NCBI GenBank assembly: GCA_963830485.1
Contig: CAWHNE010000025.1
Coordinates: 1 to 64,000, forward strand
Direction: 5' to 3'
Length of the DNA: 64,000 nt
Source: CAIWHR01 sp963830485
GTDB lineage: Bacteria > Pseudomonadota > Gammaproteobacteria > Burkholderiales > Casimicrobiaceae
The position numbers were made by a program, and so were the translations under genes. This document shows positions 49,180 through 58,195 of this stretch, piece by piece (position 1 is the stretch's first letter; each line of letters opens with the position of its first letter). The notes below the pieces were generated by a model. It worked only from the letters and a program-made list of their open reading frames with translations. It made no database searches and was not told the DNA's origin.

Positions 49180-50068
49180 CGAGCCGGCCCGCCCGTCGGG
49201 CGGGGCCGGCGGGGACGTCGCGCCGGGCCTGATGACCGAGTACCTCACGGATGCGTGGGGATTCTTCATCCGCTCGGCCCGTCAGATCGAGAAGTTCCGT
49301 TCGCCGCACCAGCTGGTCGAAGTGCACGACACCGCGCACTTCGGCAAGCTGTTCCGTCTCGACGGCCATTTCATGACGTCCGAGATGGACGAGTTCTTCT
49401 ATCACGAGAACCTCGTCCACATGGCGGCGCTCACCCACCCGAGCCCCGAGCGCGCGCTCATCATCGGCGGCGGCGACGGCGGCTCCGCGGAAGAGTTGCT
49501 CAAGCACCCGTCGATCCGCTCGGTGGAGCTGTGCGAGATCGACCTCGCCGTTGTCGACATCGCGCGCAAGTACCTGCAGACGGTTCACAAGGGTGCGCTC
49601 GACGACGGCCGGCTCACGCTCAGGATCGGCGACGGCTTCGCCTACATGCACGAGGCGGAGGACCAGTACGACCTGATCGTGCTTGACCTCACGGATCCTG
49701 GCGGGCCGTCCGAATCGCTGTACACGCGGGATTTCTATCGCGCATGCGCGCTGCGACTGAAGCCCGTCGGCGCGATGACGCTCCACATCGCGAGCCCGAT
49801 CGCGCATCCCGACCGGATCCGGTCGTGCCTCGCGAACCTTCGCACCGCGTTCCCGCTCGTTACGCCGTACCTCACGTCGGTCCCGCTGTACGGCGGCATG
49901 TGGATGATGGCGTGCGTGTCGCAGACGCTCGACCCCAAGAGCCTCTCGGCGCGCGAGGTCGACCGCCGCATCGCGATGCGCGCGCTCCCGCAGCTTCGGT
50001 ACTACAACGGCGACGTGCACCGCGCCGCGCTTGCGCTGCCCAACTTCGTCCGCGAACTGGTCGCCTAG
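49172..50068 (+). CDS. speE: spermidine synthase
   Basis: 298 residues from ATG 49172; a later Met at LMTEYLTDAWG is an alternative start. The SAM-like site is RALIIGGGDGGSAEELLKH with acidic CEIDLAVVDIARKYL; catalytic Asp in LIVLDLTDPGGPSESLYT. The C-terminal segment LYGGMWMMACVSQ is typical. It transfers the aminopropyl group from decarboxylated SAM (from SpeD) to putrescine. No frame break. Confidence 0.93.
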   Translation: MPDEPARPSGGAGGDVAPGLMTEYLTDAWGFFIRSARQIEKFRSPHQLVEVHDTAHFGKLFRLDGHFMTSEMDEFFYHENLVHMAALTHPSPERALIIGGGDGGSAEELLKHPSIRSVELCEIDLAVVDIARKYLQTVHKGALDDGRLTLRIGDGFAYMHEAEDQYDLIVLDLTDPGGPSESLYTRDFYRACALRLKPVGAMTLHIASPIAHPDRIRSCLANLRTAFPLVTPYLTSVPLYGGMWMMACVSQTLDPKSLSAREVDRRIAMRALPQLRYYNGDVHRAALALPNFVRELVA

Positions 50069-50185
50069 ACGCGGTTGCGCGTCGACGCCACCTTGTCCGG
50101 GTGGGGCCCGTGCGCCTTGAAGTCGCCCCCCGCCGCCCCCACGTCGGCAATGCAGGGGACGTCTTGGGGTTCCCGCGGAGATGAC

Positions 50186-50458
50186 ATGGGCATGAGCGGC
50201 GACGCGAGGAAACTCGGCACGGCGATGAACGGCGCCGATTATGTGCTGGTCGACGGTGTCGTGTTCGAAACCGAATACCTGCGCGTCCCTGACAGCGAGA
50301 CCGTCGCGGACGACATCGTGCTGGAGGCGCGCAACGGCACGACGGAGATCGCGTTCACGCGCGAGGAGTTCGACGGAGCCGAACCCGTCGGCGATGGCGT
50401 CTACCGGCTGAAGTCGGGCGCGTTGATCCGCTTCCTCTCGACCGCCACCATCCACTGA
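50186..50458 (+). CDS. small protein of unknown function
   Basis: 90 residues from ATG 50186, with GGAG five bases upstream. Reads as a compact acidic beta-rich protein: NGADYVLVDGVVFETEYLRV, DDIVLEARNGTTEIAFTREE, VYRLKSGALIRFLS. No signal peptide or membrane helix. I do not recognise the family. It follows speE by about 120 bp and precedes the convergent intradiol dioxygenase gene, with which it has 13 bp between stops. Confidence 0.65.
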   Translation: MGMSGDARKLGTAMNGADYVLVDGVVFETEYLRVPDSETVADDIVLEARNGTTEIAFTREEFDGAEPVGDGVYRLKSGALIRFLSTATIH

Positions 50459-50471
50459 GCGCGTCCGCGCG

Positions 50472-51125
50472 CTAACGCAGAACGATATCGAAGACGCCGG
50501 CCTGCGCGCCGTCCTCGTGCCCAGGCGCGGGAGCAAGTGTCATCGTCAGGAGCTCGAGCGTCCCCTTCGGCGACCACGCGAGCACAGGATCGCCGGCTGT
50601 CGCATCGCCCTTGATGTACACCTGCGTCGTGAGCATCGCGCCGTCGGTCGTGCGCACCTTCACGTGCAGGTGCGGCACGCGGCCCGAGTACGCGACGGGG
50701 CGGATCGTCTTGAAGGCGTAGCGGCCGTCAGAGTCGGTGACGGCGGCCCCGTACCCCTGGAAAGCGTCGTCGCGCGGCTTGCCGTCGTCGCCCGCGTGAT
50801 GGTAGCGCCCGAACGCGTCGCATTGCCACAGCTCGATCGTTGCGCCCGAGTACGGCTTGCCGTCGCGCGCGAGCACGCGTCCCGAGAAGTAGAGCCGCGT
50901 GCCCTGCGCCGTCCTCGGATGACCCGCAACCTGCGTCAGGTCCGCGTCGTGATCCGCAGGAATCGTCTTCGGATAGAACGGACCCTCGGTCTGCGCGGGC
51001 GTGGGCGTCAATGCGGCCGCCGCGCTGGCGACGCGCGCACCGGGTATCGCCGCCGCGGCGAGCGCGAGCAGCAGTCGGCGCCGGCAGCACCAGTGCGGCG
51101 AATCGACGCAGGGGAGGTCGGGCAT
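50472..51125 (-). CDS. exported intradiol ring-cleavage dioxygenase-like protein
   Basis: About 217 residues from ATG 51125 (an upstream ATG at 51149 is possible; neither has a clear ribosome site). A twin-Arg-like signal (CCRRRLLLALAAAAIPG) suggests export. The catalytic domain is the short intradiol type: QTEGPFYPK, WQCDAFGRYHHAG (first Fe Tyr), IRPVAYSGRVPHLHVKV (second Tyr and the two His ligands). All four non-haem Fe(III) ligands are present. Cytoplasmic relatives split catechol or protocatechuate; exported ones are poorly studied and some act on aromatic or lignin-type compounds. It is divergent from the ArsR/sox genes. Confidence 0.82.
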   Translation of the reverse strand: MPDLPCVDSPHWCCRRRLLLALAAAAIPGARVASAAAALTPTPAQTEGPFYPKTIPADHDADLTQVAGHPRTAQGTRLYFSGRVLARDGKPYSGATIELWQCDAFGRYHHAGDDGKPRDDAFQGYGAAVTDSDGRYAFKTIRPVAYSGRVPHLHVKVRTTDGAMLTTQVYIKGDATAGDPVLAWSPKGTLELLTMTLAPAPGHEDGAQAGVFDIVLR

Positions 51126-51217
51126 GCGGCGCCTCGCGAGTATCGCCAAGGAGAAAGCGAAGCGACATCGTAGCCCGTTCGCAGCCTTTGGACACCCCCA
51201 TTCGGGGAGCAGACCCC

Positions 51218-51232
51218 TACCCGTATAGGGTA
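51218..51232. promoter_or_regulatory. candidate operator palindrome upstream of the ArsR/sox genes
   Basis: TACCC, GTATA, GGGTA: a perfect 5-bp inverted repeat with a TATA-like centre, 40 bp before the ArsR start and between divergent genes. ArsR-family repressors bind such short AT-centred dyads over a promoter. A CCCC/GGGG hairpin lies just upstream (51195-51207). The assignment is inference. Confidence 0.4.
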
Positions 51233-51271
51233 ATTGACGCCGGTTTTCGGTGCACCTATCCTCGCTCGCCC

Positions 51272-51673
51272 ATGGACACTTGCCCGATTGCGCATGCCGC
51301 CCCGGCGGCGCTGCCCGACGCCGATGACGGCATTGCGCTCGGCCCCGTCTTCGTCGCTGTGGCGAAATATTTCGGATTGCTGTCTGATCCGACGCGCCTG
51401 CGGATCCTGCACACGATCTGTCGGTCCGAGCGGCATGTCAGCGCGATCGTCGCGGTGATCGGCGCGAGCCAGACCAACGTTTCGCGGCACCTCGCGGTGC
51501 TGCGCGGGGCCGGCGTGGTCAGCCGGCGCAAGGTAGGCAACACGGTGTTCTACAAGGTCGCGGATCCGATGCTCGCGGAGCTCTGCCGGACGATTTCCGA
51601 GCAGATCGCGAATCGGCTCGAGCCCTGCGCGTCGCGATGCGACGGGCCACAGGCGCGCGTCTCCCCGCACTAA
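51272..51673 (+). CDS. ArsR-family winged-helix regulator (SoxR-like, thiosulfate-responsive candidate)
   Basis: 133 residues from ATG 51272. Core: AKYFGLLSDPTRLRILHTIC, then recognition helix ASQTNVSRHLAVLRGAGVVSRRK and wing GNTVFYKVADP. Cys residues at the N-terminus (MDTCP), in HTICRSE, in AELCRT and near the C-terminus (EPCASRCD) could sense sulfur species; the thiosulfate-responsive SoxR repressors of Paracoccus/Pseudaminobacter are ArsR proteins that use conserved Cys. It precedes soxY by 104 bp on the same strand. Arsenic sensing is the alternative, but no ars gene is present. Confidence 0.8.
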   Translation: MDTCPIAHAAPAALPDADDGIALGPVFVAVAKYFGLLSDPTRLRILHTICRSERHVSAIVAVIGASQTNVSRHLAVLRGAGVVSRRKVGNTVFYKVADPMLAELCRTISEQIANRLEPCASRCDGPQARVSPH

Positions 51674-51776
51674 GCTCTCGCCGCCCGCCGCGCGGGGGCG
51701 AGGTATGATGGAAGGCGGCAAGGGTCGGCGGCAGGCACGGCCGCCGGACCCGCCGGGATTTCGGAGGATGCGGACG

Positions 51777-52250
51777 ATGGGAACCACACGCAGGGAAGCG
51801 CTCAAGACGGGCGGCGGCGCCACGCTGCTCGCGCTGCTCGCGGCCGCGGGCTGGCTCGCGCCCGGCGGCGTGCGGGCGCAGGCGTGGAACAAGACCGCGT
51901 TCGACGCGAAGACGCTGGACGAGACGATGAAGGCGCTGGGCGGCGGGCCGCCGGCGCAGAGCAAGGAGATCGCGTTCGTGTCGACGCCCGACATCGCCGA
52001 GAATGGCGCCGTGGTTCCGATCGGCATCTCGAGCGCGATTCCGAAGACCGAGTCGATCGCGATCCTGGTCGAGAAGAACCCCAACATGCTGGCGGCGAGC
52101 TTCGACATCCCGCCCGGTACGGATGCATCAATCTCGACCCGCGTCAAGATGGCGCAGACCTCGAACGTGCATGCGCTCGTCAAGGCCGATGGCAAGTACT
52201 ACGTCGCGACGAAAGAGATCAAGGTTACGCTCGGCGGCTGCGGCGGATAG
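51777..52250 (+). CDS. soxY: thiosulfate-oxidising carrier subunit SoxY
   Basis: 157 residues from ATG 51777 (GGAGG at 51763-51767). Twin-Arg signal TTRREALKTGGGATLLALL leads it to the periplasm. The C-terminus ends TLGGCGG, the swinging-arm motif whose Cys carries the sulfur substrate. The core VVPIGISSAIPKTESIAILV is conserved. SoxYZ presents thiosulfate-derived sulfane to SoxXA and SoxB. It is first in soxYZAX, 12 bp before soxZ. Confidence 0.96.
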   Translation: MGTTRREALKTGGGATLLALLAAAGWLAPGGVRAQAWNKTAFDAKTLDETMKALGGGPPAQSKEIAFVSTPDIAENGAVVPIGISSAIPKTESIAILVEKNPNMLAASFDIPPGTDASISTRVKMAQTSNVHALVKADGKYYVATKEIKVTLGGCGG

Positions 52251-52262
52251 GGAGAGGACGTC

Positions 52263-52574
52263 ATGGCAGATCCGATGAAGATCCGCGCGACGAGCGTGGG
52301 CGACTCGACCGAAGTCAAGGTCCTCATGAATCACGAGATGGAGACGGGCCAGCGCAAGGACGCGCAGGGCAAGACCGTGCCGGCGTGGTTCATCCAGACG
52401 GTGACCGCGACGCACAATGGCAAGACCGTGCTCGCGGCGCAGTGGGGGCCGGCGATCGCCAAGAACCCCTTTCTCTCGTTCAAGTTCAAAGGCGGCGCGA
52501 AAGGCGACAAGGTCCAGATCACCTGGACCGACACGAAGGGCGACAAGCGGACGGACGAGGCCGTGATTGCCTGA
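52263..52574 (+). CDS. soxZ: thiosulfate-oxidising carrier subunit SoxZ
   Basis: 103 residues, the usual size. MKIRATSVGDSTEVKVLMNH, HNGKTVLAAQWGPAIAKNPF and FKFKGGAKGDKVQITWTDTK mark the Ig-like SoxZ fold. It has no signal peptide of its own and is expected to be exported with SoxY as a complex. GGAGAGGACGTC precedes the ATG. Confidence 0.97.
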   Translation: MADPMKIRATSVGDSTEVKVLMNHEMETGQRKDAQGKTVPAWFIQTVTATHNGKTVLAAQWGPAIAKNPFLSFKFKGGAKGDKVQITWTDTKGDKRTDEAVIA

Positions 52575-52664
52575 CGTCGGCGAAGCTCGACGACGAAGGC
52601 GCGCCAGACGCGCCACAGTGGAGAGTCGCCCCGGGTACCGGTGGTGCGCGCTGGAGGAGATTCG

Positions 52665-53480
52665 ATGAACGCCTTGCGAGCGCGCACAGCGCGCGGTGTT
52701 GCCGCCCTCTGCATGCTCGTCACCGCTGCCGCCCTGGGCCAGGGCAGCGCCGTCGACGAGATCGCGAAATACCGCGCTGCGCTGCAGGACGGCAATCCGG
52801 CCGAGCTGTGGGAAGCGCGCGGCGAGGTGCTGTGGAAGCAGGCGCGCGGCCCCAGGAACGCCTCGCTCGAACGCTGCGACCTCGGCCTGGGACCCGGCGT
52901 CGTCAAGGGCGCGTACGCGCAACTGCCGCGCTATTTCGCCGACGCCGATCGCGTGCAGGACCTCGAGACCCGCCTCGTGTATTGCATGGTGTCGCTGCAG
53001 GGCTTCGCCGAAGCCGACGCGAAGAAGGGACCGTTCGGCGGTCCCGATCGGAAGTCGGACATGGAAGCGCTCGTCGCCTTCGTCACCTCCGAATCGCGCG
53101 GCGTGAAGATGAGCGTGCCGCAGTCGCATCCGAAGGAGCGCGAGGCGTATGCGCTCGGCGAGAAGATCTTCTATTTCCGCGGCGGCACGCATGACTTCGC
53201 GTGCGCGACCTGCCACGCCGAGGACGGCAAGCGAATCCGGCTGCAGGACCTGCCCAACCTCACGACGCCGCAGGGCGCGCAGAAGGCCTACACGACGTGG
53301 CCCGCTTACCGCGTGTCGCAGGGGGAATTGCGCTCGTTCCAGTGGCGGTTGAACGACTGCTTCCGGCAGCAGCGCTTCCCGGAGCTCGTGTTCACGTCGG
53401 ACGCGTCGATCGCGCTCACGGCGTTCCTCGCACGCAACGCGAACGGCGCCGCGTTCGATGCGCCCGCGATCAAGCGCTAG
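52665..53480 (+). CDS. soxA: SoxA, c-type cytochrome subunit of SoxXA (single canonical haem site)
   Basis: 271 residues from ATG 52665, with GGAGGAGA upstream. A signal peptide (ALCMLVTAAALGQG) is followed by an N-domain with two Cys (LERCDLG, LVYCMVS) in place of the first CxxCH of dihaem SoxA, and a C-domain with a CATCH haem site. The persulfide-forming axial Cys is in RLNDCFRQQRFPE. SoxXA joins thiosulfate to the SoxY Cys. This is the monohaem SoxA subtype. It is 90 bp after soxZ and eight before soxX. Confidence 0.94.
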   Translation: MNALRARTARGVAALCMLVTAAALGQGSAVDEIAKYRAALQDGNPAELWEARGEVLWKQARGPRNASLERCDLGLGPGVVKGAYAQLPRYFADADRVQDLETRLVYCMVSLQGFAEADAKKGPFGGPDRKSDMEALVAFVTSESRGVKMSVPQSHPKEREAYALGEKIFYFRGGTHDFACATCHAEDGKRIRLQDLPNLTTPQGAQKAYTTWPAYRVSQGELRSFQWRLNDCFRQQRFPELVFTSDASIALTAFLARNANGAAFDAPAIKR

Positions 53481-53488
53481 GGGGCCCC

Positions 53489-54121
53489 ATGCCGCGCTCG
53501 AACATGCTTCGCGCCCTCGTTGCCGCACTCGCAGCACCCGCGTTCTTCCTCGGGTGTGCGACCGCGCCTTCCGACGCCGAGGTCGCCGCGAAGGCGGCCG
53601 CGACGCTCAAGACGTCGTTCCGCGAACAGGGGCAGGCAAAGCTCGATCGCCTCGACCAGGACGACACGCAGAAGACGTGCAGCGCCTACACCGGGAAGGC
53701 GGTTCCCAAAGACGTCGCCGAGCGCATCGAGAAGGCCAACCTTGCAACGATCCGCTGGCCGGCCGACGGCAAGTACGTCGGCGACTGGAAGAACGGCGAG
53801 AAGATCGCGCAGGAGGGGCGGGGCATGCAGTACTCGGACGACCCCAAGGGACCGGTCGGTGCCAACTGCTACGCGTGCCACCAGCTCGCCCCAGGCGAGC
53901 TTTCGTTCGGGACGATCGGGCCTTCGCTCTACCAGTTCGGCAAGCTGCGCGGCTACACCGACGAGACCCGGAAGTACACGTACGGCAAGATCTGGAACGC
54001 CGATGCCTACAGCGCCTGCACGAACATGCCGCGCTTCGGGCACCGGGGCATCCTCACCGAGGCTCAGGTGAAGGACGTGGTCGCGCTGCTCGTCGATCCC
54101 GAGTCGCCCGTCAACAAGTAG
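53489..54121 (+). CDS. soxX: SoxX, c-type cytochrome subunit of SoxXA
   Basis: 210 residues. Signal/lipobox-like start MLRALVAALAAPAFFLGCAT suggests a lipid anchor, less usual for SoxX. A helical insert (KTSFREQGQAKLDRLDQDD) precedes the cytochrome: GRGMQYSDDPKGPVGANCYACHQL with haem motif CYACH, GTIGPSLYQFGKLRGY and the axial Met in CTNMPRFGHRGILTE. It starts eight bases after soxA. A dispersed palindromic repeat separates it from soxB. Confidence 0.93.
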   Translation: MPRSNMLRALVAALAAPAFFLGCATAPSDAEVAAKAAATLKTSFREQGQAKLDRLDQDDTQKTCSAYTGKAVPKDVAERIEKANLATIRWPADGKYVGDWKNGEKIAQEGRGMQYSDDPKGPVGANCYACHQLAPGELSFGTIGPSLYQFGKLRGYTDETRKYTYGKIWNADAYSACTNMPRFGHRGILTEAQVKDVVALLVDPESPVNK

Positions 54122-54284
54122 TCGTGAGCGCGGCGGGCGAAGCCAAGGCGCGAAGCGCGCGTCGCCGCGCGAGCGACCCGGCCGACCTCACGGTCTCTGC
54201 CACGTCGGCGGCATTGCGGAGGCCGGAGCGGATGTCCAAGTGCGGCCCGCCGCAGGACGGGCCGCGATTGGAAACAGCGCCGTC

Positions 54285-54304
54285 ATCCCCGCGCAGGCGG
54301 GGAT
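54285..54304. repeat. short dispersed palindrome (ATCCCCGC-GCAG-GCGGGGAT type)
   Basis: Perfect 8-bp inverted repeat with a four-base loop, in the context GTCATCCCCGCG...GGATCCAG. This family of palindromes is common in intergenic DNA of Neisseria (dRS3) and many Beta- and Gammaproteobacteria and is recognised in spurious ORFs as DPRLRGDD. It lies 32 bp before soxB. Confidence 0.75.
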
Positions 54305-54335
54305 CCAGCGACTTTCGCGAGGATCCACGGTCATC

Positions 54336-56060
54336 ATGAACCGCCGCGAGTTCCTGCATGCGGTCGCGGCCGCCGCCGCGGCGGGGCTCCCGGTCGACGC
54401 GTCCGCCGCGCTCGATCTCTCCGCGGGGGCCGGCTTCTACGACGGCGTCGAGCGCTTCGGCAACGTGAGCCTGCTCCACTTCACCGATTGCCACGCGCAG
54501 CTCCTGCCGATCCGCTTCCGCGAGCCGAACGTCAACCTCGGCCTCGGCGACGCACGCGGACGGCCGCCGCACCTGGTCGGCGAAGCGCTGCTCAAGCACT
54601 TCGGCATCGCATCCGGCACGCGCGAAGCGCACGCCTTCACCTACCTCGACTTCGTGCGCGCGGCGGACGCGTACGGGACGATGGGCGGATTCGCTCACCT
54701 CGCGACGCTGGTCGCGAAACTCAAGGCGTCGCGCCCCGGTGCGCTCCTGCTCGACGGCGGCGACACGTGGCAGGGCTCCGGCACGGCGCTGTGGACGAAG
54801 GGCCAGGACATGATCGATGCACAGAAGCTTCTGGGCGTCGACGTGATGACCGGCCACTGGGAATTCACGCTCGGCGCCGATCGCGTCAAGGCGGTCGTCG
54901 AAGGCGACTTCGCCGGCAGGATCGACTTCGTCGCGCAGAACGTGAAGACCGCCGACTTCGGCGACCCCGTGTTCCCCACGCACGTGATCCGGACGATCAA
55001 TGGCGTGCCCGTCGCGATCATCGGCCAGGCCTTTCCGTACACGCCGATCGCGAACCCGCGCTACTTCGTCGCCGAGTGGACATTCGGCATTCAGGACGAC
55101 AATCTGCAGAAGGTCGTCGATGAGGTCCGCGGCAAGGGTGCGCAGGTCGTCGTGCTCCTGTCGCACAACGGTATGGATGTCGACCTGAAGCTCGCTTCCC
55201 GCGTGTCCGGCATCGACGCGATCCTGGGCGGGCACACGCACGACGGCGTCCCGCAGCCGACGGTCGTCGCCAACGCGCGCGGCAAGACGCTCGTCACCAA
55301 CGCCGGCAGCAACGGCAAGTTCCTCGCTGTGCTCGACCTCGACGTCAAGTCAGGCCGCATCGAGGACTTTCGCTATCGGCTGCTGCCCGTATTCTCGGCG
55401 CTGCTCCCGGCGGACCCGGGCATGAGTGCCCTGATCGAGAAGGTCCGCGCGCCGTATGCCGCGAAACTCGGCGAGAAGCTCGCGGTCACCGAAGGCCTCC
55501 TCTACCGTCGCGGCAATTTCAACGGGACCGCCGACCAGCTGATCCTCGAAGGCCTGATGGCGGAGAAGAACGCCGAGATCGCGTTCTCGCCGGGCTTCCG
55601 CTGGGGAACGACGCTCCTGCCCGGCCAGGCGATCACCTTCGAGCACCTGATGGACCAGACGGCGATCACCTATCCCTACGTCACCGTGAGCGAGCTCACC
55701 GGCGAAACGATCAAGACGATTCTCGAGGACGTCGCCGACAATCTCTTCAATCCGGATCCGTACTACCAGCAGGGCGGCGACATGGTGCGCGTCGGCGGTC
55801 TCCGCTACGCGATCGATCCGGCGGCGAAGATGGGGAGACGCATCACGGCGATGACGCTGCGCGACCGGCCGCTCGATCCGACGAAGAAGTACAAGGTCGC
55901 CGGGTGGGCGCCCGTGTCCGAGGAGGCGAAAGCCGCGGGCGGTGAGCCCGTCTGGGACGTGATGGCGCGTTACCTCCGCGCGAAGAAGACCGTGCCGCCG
56001 CTCGCGCTCAACCTGCCGAAGGTCGAGGGCGTCGCCGGCAATCCGGGACTCTCCGCGTAG
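54336..56060 (+). CDS. soxB: thiosulfohydrolase SoxB
   Basis: 574 residues from ATG 54336. Twin-Arg signal MNRREFLHAVAAAAAAG. 5'-nucleotidase-like dimanganese site: LLHFTDCHAQLLP, LLDGGDTWQGSGTAL, DVMTGHWEFTLG, VVLLSHNGMDVDLKLA and ILGGHTHDGVP; C-terminal domain has FNGTADQLILEGLM and NLFNPDPYYQQGGDMVRVGG. It releases sulfate from the SoxY-bound intermediate. No soxC or soxD follows, so this organism probably makes sulfur deposits or hands sulfane to another route. Confidence 0.97.
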   Translation: MNRREFLHAVAAAAAAGLPVDASAALDLSAGAGFYDGVERFGNVSLLHFTDCHAQLLPIRFREPNVNLGLGDARGRPPHLVGEALLKHFGIASGTREAHAFTYLDFVRAADAYGTMGGFAHLATLVAKLKASRPGALLLDGGDTWQGSGTALWTKGQDMIDAQKLLGVDVMTGHWEFTLGADRVKAVVEGDFAGRIDFVAQNVKTADFGDPVFPTHVIRTINGVPVAIIGQAFPYTPIANPRYFVAEWTFGIQDDNLQKVVDEVRGKGAQVVVLLSHNGMDVDLKLASRVSGIDAILGGHTHDGVPQPTVVANARGKTLVTNAGSNGKFLAVLDLDVKSGRIEDFRYRLLPVFSALLPADPGMSALIEKVRAPYAAKLGEKLAVTEGLLYRRGNFNGTADQLILEGLMAEKNAEIAFSPGFRWGTTLLPGQAITFEHLMDQTAITYPYVTVSELTGETIKTILEDVADNLFNPDPYYQQGGDMVRVGGLRYAIDPAAKMGRRITAMTLRDRPLDPTKKYKVAGWAPVSEEAKAAGGEPVWDVMARYLRAKKTVPPLALNLPKVEGVAGNPGLSA

Positions 56061-56072
56061 TCCCGCGCCGCG

Positions 56073-56876
56073 TCAGCTCGCGTGGCCCGCGCCGTTGGAC
56101 TGCGCGCGGAGGTGCGCGGTGATCGCCTGGAGCGTCGCGACGGGGAACGCCCGCGCCACCTCGTCCTTCGTCGCCACCTTGATCGCGGCAAGAGGCCACG
56201 AGTCGGCTCCGACGCGGCCGGCCAGCACGTCGCGATGCTTGGCCGCGAACCTCTCGGCGCAGCGCGCCCAGTCCGCACCGAACCCCCCCGCCGACGCGTG
56301 GATCACGGCGATCTCCGCGCACGTGCCGACCCGAAATCCCGCGCGGTGCGCGCTGAACGTGAAGTCGATGTCGTACCCATGGAAGCCGTCGAAGGTCGCC
56401 TCGTCGAACGAAACCCGGCGCAGGACCTCCGACCTGACAGCGAAGAGCATTCCATCCAGCGCCTGGAGATCGGGCGTGACCGCGGCGTCGACGCCGTACA
56501 CGTTGACCGTGTAGCCGTCCGGACCGGGACTGGCCATCCAGCCGTGAAGGTGCGGCGGCCCGGCCCTCGGCCAGTAGGCGTCCACGACGCGCGACGTCCC
56601 GACCACGCCGATGACGTCGAGCGAAGCCATCGCGCGCCGCAACGCCGGCACCAAGTCCGCCGAGACGACTTCGACGTCATCGTGGCTGAAGACGACGAGC
56701 TCGCCGCTCGCGCGCCGGGCGGCCCAGTTGTAGGCGGAGGCGAGCGAGGCGGCATCGTGGATGCCGATGATCTCGTAATCGGCCGGCGCGAGCAGCTGCC
56801 GGTACAAAGCCGTGCACCGCGCATACTTCGCCGCGTCGATCGAGCAGATGACCAATGTGACGAACGGACGGGCCAT
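56073..56876 (-). CDS. glycosyltransferase-like protein (GT-A, Glyco_tranf_2_5 type)
   Basis: 267 residues. N-terminal strand FVTLVICSIDAAKYARCTAL, then IIGIHDAASLASAYNWAARRA and the metal site VVFSHDDVEVV in place of DxD. Middle block GVVGTSRVVDAYWP and FDGFHGYDIDFTFSAHRAGF are typical of this group. It has no membrane segment and is likely cytoplasmic. Donor and acceptor are unknown. It converges on soxB (12 bp) and is 31 bp downstream of tyrS. Confidence 0.8.
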   Translation of the reverse strand: MARPFVTLVICSIDAAKYARCTALYRQLLAPADYEIIGIHDAASLASAYNWAARRASGELVVFSHDDVEVVSADLVPALRRAMASLDVIGVVGTSRVVDAYWPRAGPPHLHGWMASPGPDGYTVNVYGVDAAVTPDLQALDGMLFAVRSEVLRRVSFDEATFDGFHGYDIDFTFSAHRAGFRVGTCAEIAVIHASAGGFGADWARCAERFAAKHRDVLAGRVGADSWPLAAIKVATKDEVARAFPVATLQAITAHLRAQSNGAGHAS

Positions 56877-56907
56877 CCGGTGCGAACGGTGCTGCGACCG
56901 GCGCGCG

Positions 56908-58111
56908 TCAGTTGACGCGGACGCGCGCGAATTTCCGCTTGCCGGCCTGCACGACGACGGTGCGGCCCGCGGCGATCGCGAGACCCTTGTCGGCGACGAC
57001 GTCGCCGTCGACCTTGAGCCCGCGCTGGGCGATCAGCCGCAGCGCCTCCGACGTCGACTCGACGATCCCTGCCTGCTTCGCGAGCTGCGCGATCGGGAGG
57101 CCGGCTCCCGCCGTCTGCAGCGTCACCTCGCGGCATGTCCTCGGGCAGCGCGCCGCCGCGGAAGCGCGCCTCGAACTCGGCCAGCGCGTGGTCCGCCGCG
57201 TCCTTCGAGTGGAACCGCGCGACGATCTCCTGCGCGAGCTCGACCTTCGCGTCGCGCGGGTTGCGCCCGCCGTCGCACTCGCGCTTCAGCGCCGCGATGT
57301 CGGCGAGCGGCCGGAACGACAGCAGCTCGTAGTAGCGCCACATGAGCTCGTCGGAGATCGACATCAGCTTGCCGAACATCTCGTTCGCGGGCTCGGTGAT
57401 GCCGACGTAGTTGTCGAGCGACTTCGACATCTTGTTGACGCCGTCCAGGCCCTCGAGCAGCGGCAAGGTCAGGATGCACTGCGGCTCCTGTCCGTAGTGG
57501 CGCTGCAGCTCGCGGCCGACCAGCAGGTTGAACTTCTGGTCGGTGCCGCCGAGCTCGACGTCGGCCTTCAGCGCGACCGAGTCGTAGCCCTGCGCGAGCG
57601 GATAGAGGAACTCGTGGATCGCGATCGGCTGGCCGCCCTGGTAGCGCTTCGCGAAGTCGTCGCGCTCGAGCATCCGCGCGACCGTGTACTTCGCCGCGAG
57701 CCGGATCATCCCGTCGGCGCCGAGCGGCGAGAGCCACTTCGAGTTGAACGCGACTTCCGTCTTCTCGCGGTCGAGGATCAGGAACACCTGGTCGGTGTAG
57801 GTCTTCGCGTTCGCGGCGATCTCCTCGGCCGAGAGTGCCGGGCGCGTCACGTTGCGGCCGGTGGGGTCGCCGATCAGCCCGGTGAAGTCGCCGATCAGGA
57901 AGATGATGTGGTGGCCCAGGTCCTGCAGCTGCCGCAGCTTGTTGAACTGGACGGTGTGGCCCAGATGCAGGTCCGGCCGCGTCGGATCGAAGCCTTCCTT
58001 GATTCGCAGCGGCTTGCCGCGCTTCAGCTTCGCGGCGAGCTCGCTCTCGACGATCAGCTCGTCGGCGCCGCGCTTGAATACGGCGAGATGGTGGTCGAGG
58101 TCGAAGGACAT
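56908..58111 (-). CDS. tyrS: tyrosyl-tRNA synthetase
   Basis: About 400 residues when one extra base near 57130 is removed (joining LPEDMPR to VTLQTAGAGLPIAQ). Class I signature RPDLHLGHTVQFNKL (HIGH box), tyrosine pocket DVELGGTDQKFNLLVG, and VNKMSKSLDNYV (KMSKS). The C-terminal S4 RNA-binding domain, GIVESTSEALRLIAQRGLKV, lies after the break. ATG 58111 gives the usual SFDLDHHLAVFKRG start. The long form with HLGH is the TyrS type 2 group. It is divergent from the M23 peptidase, with 84 bp between starts. Confidence 0.95.
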
Positions 58112-58195
58112 GTCGGCGCGGGAGCCGCGGCCCGCTGGGGCAGCGGCGCGGGGCCTGCGGTAGAATCGCGGCTCCGACCGGAGGGCACCCGGACC

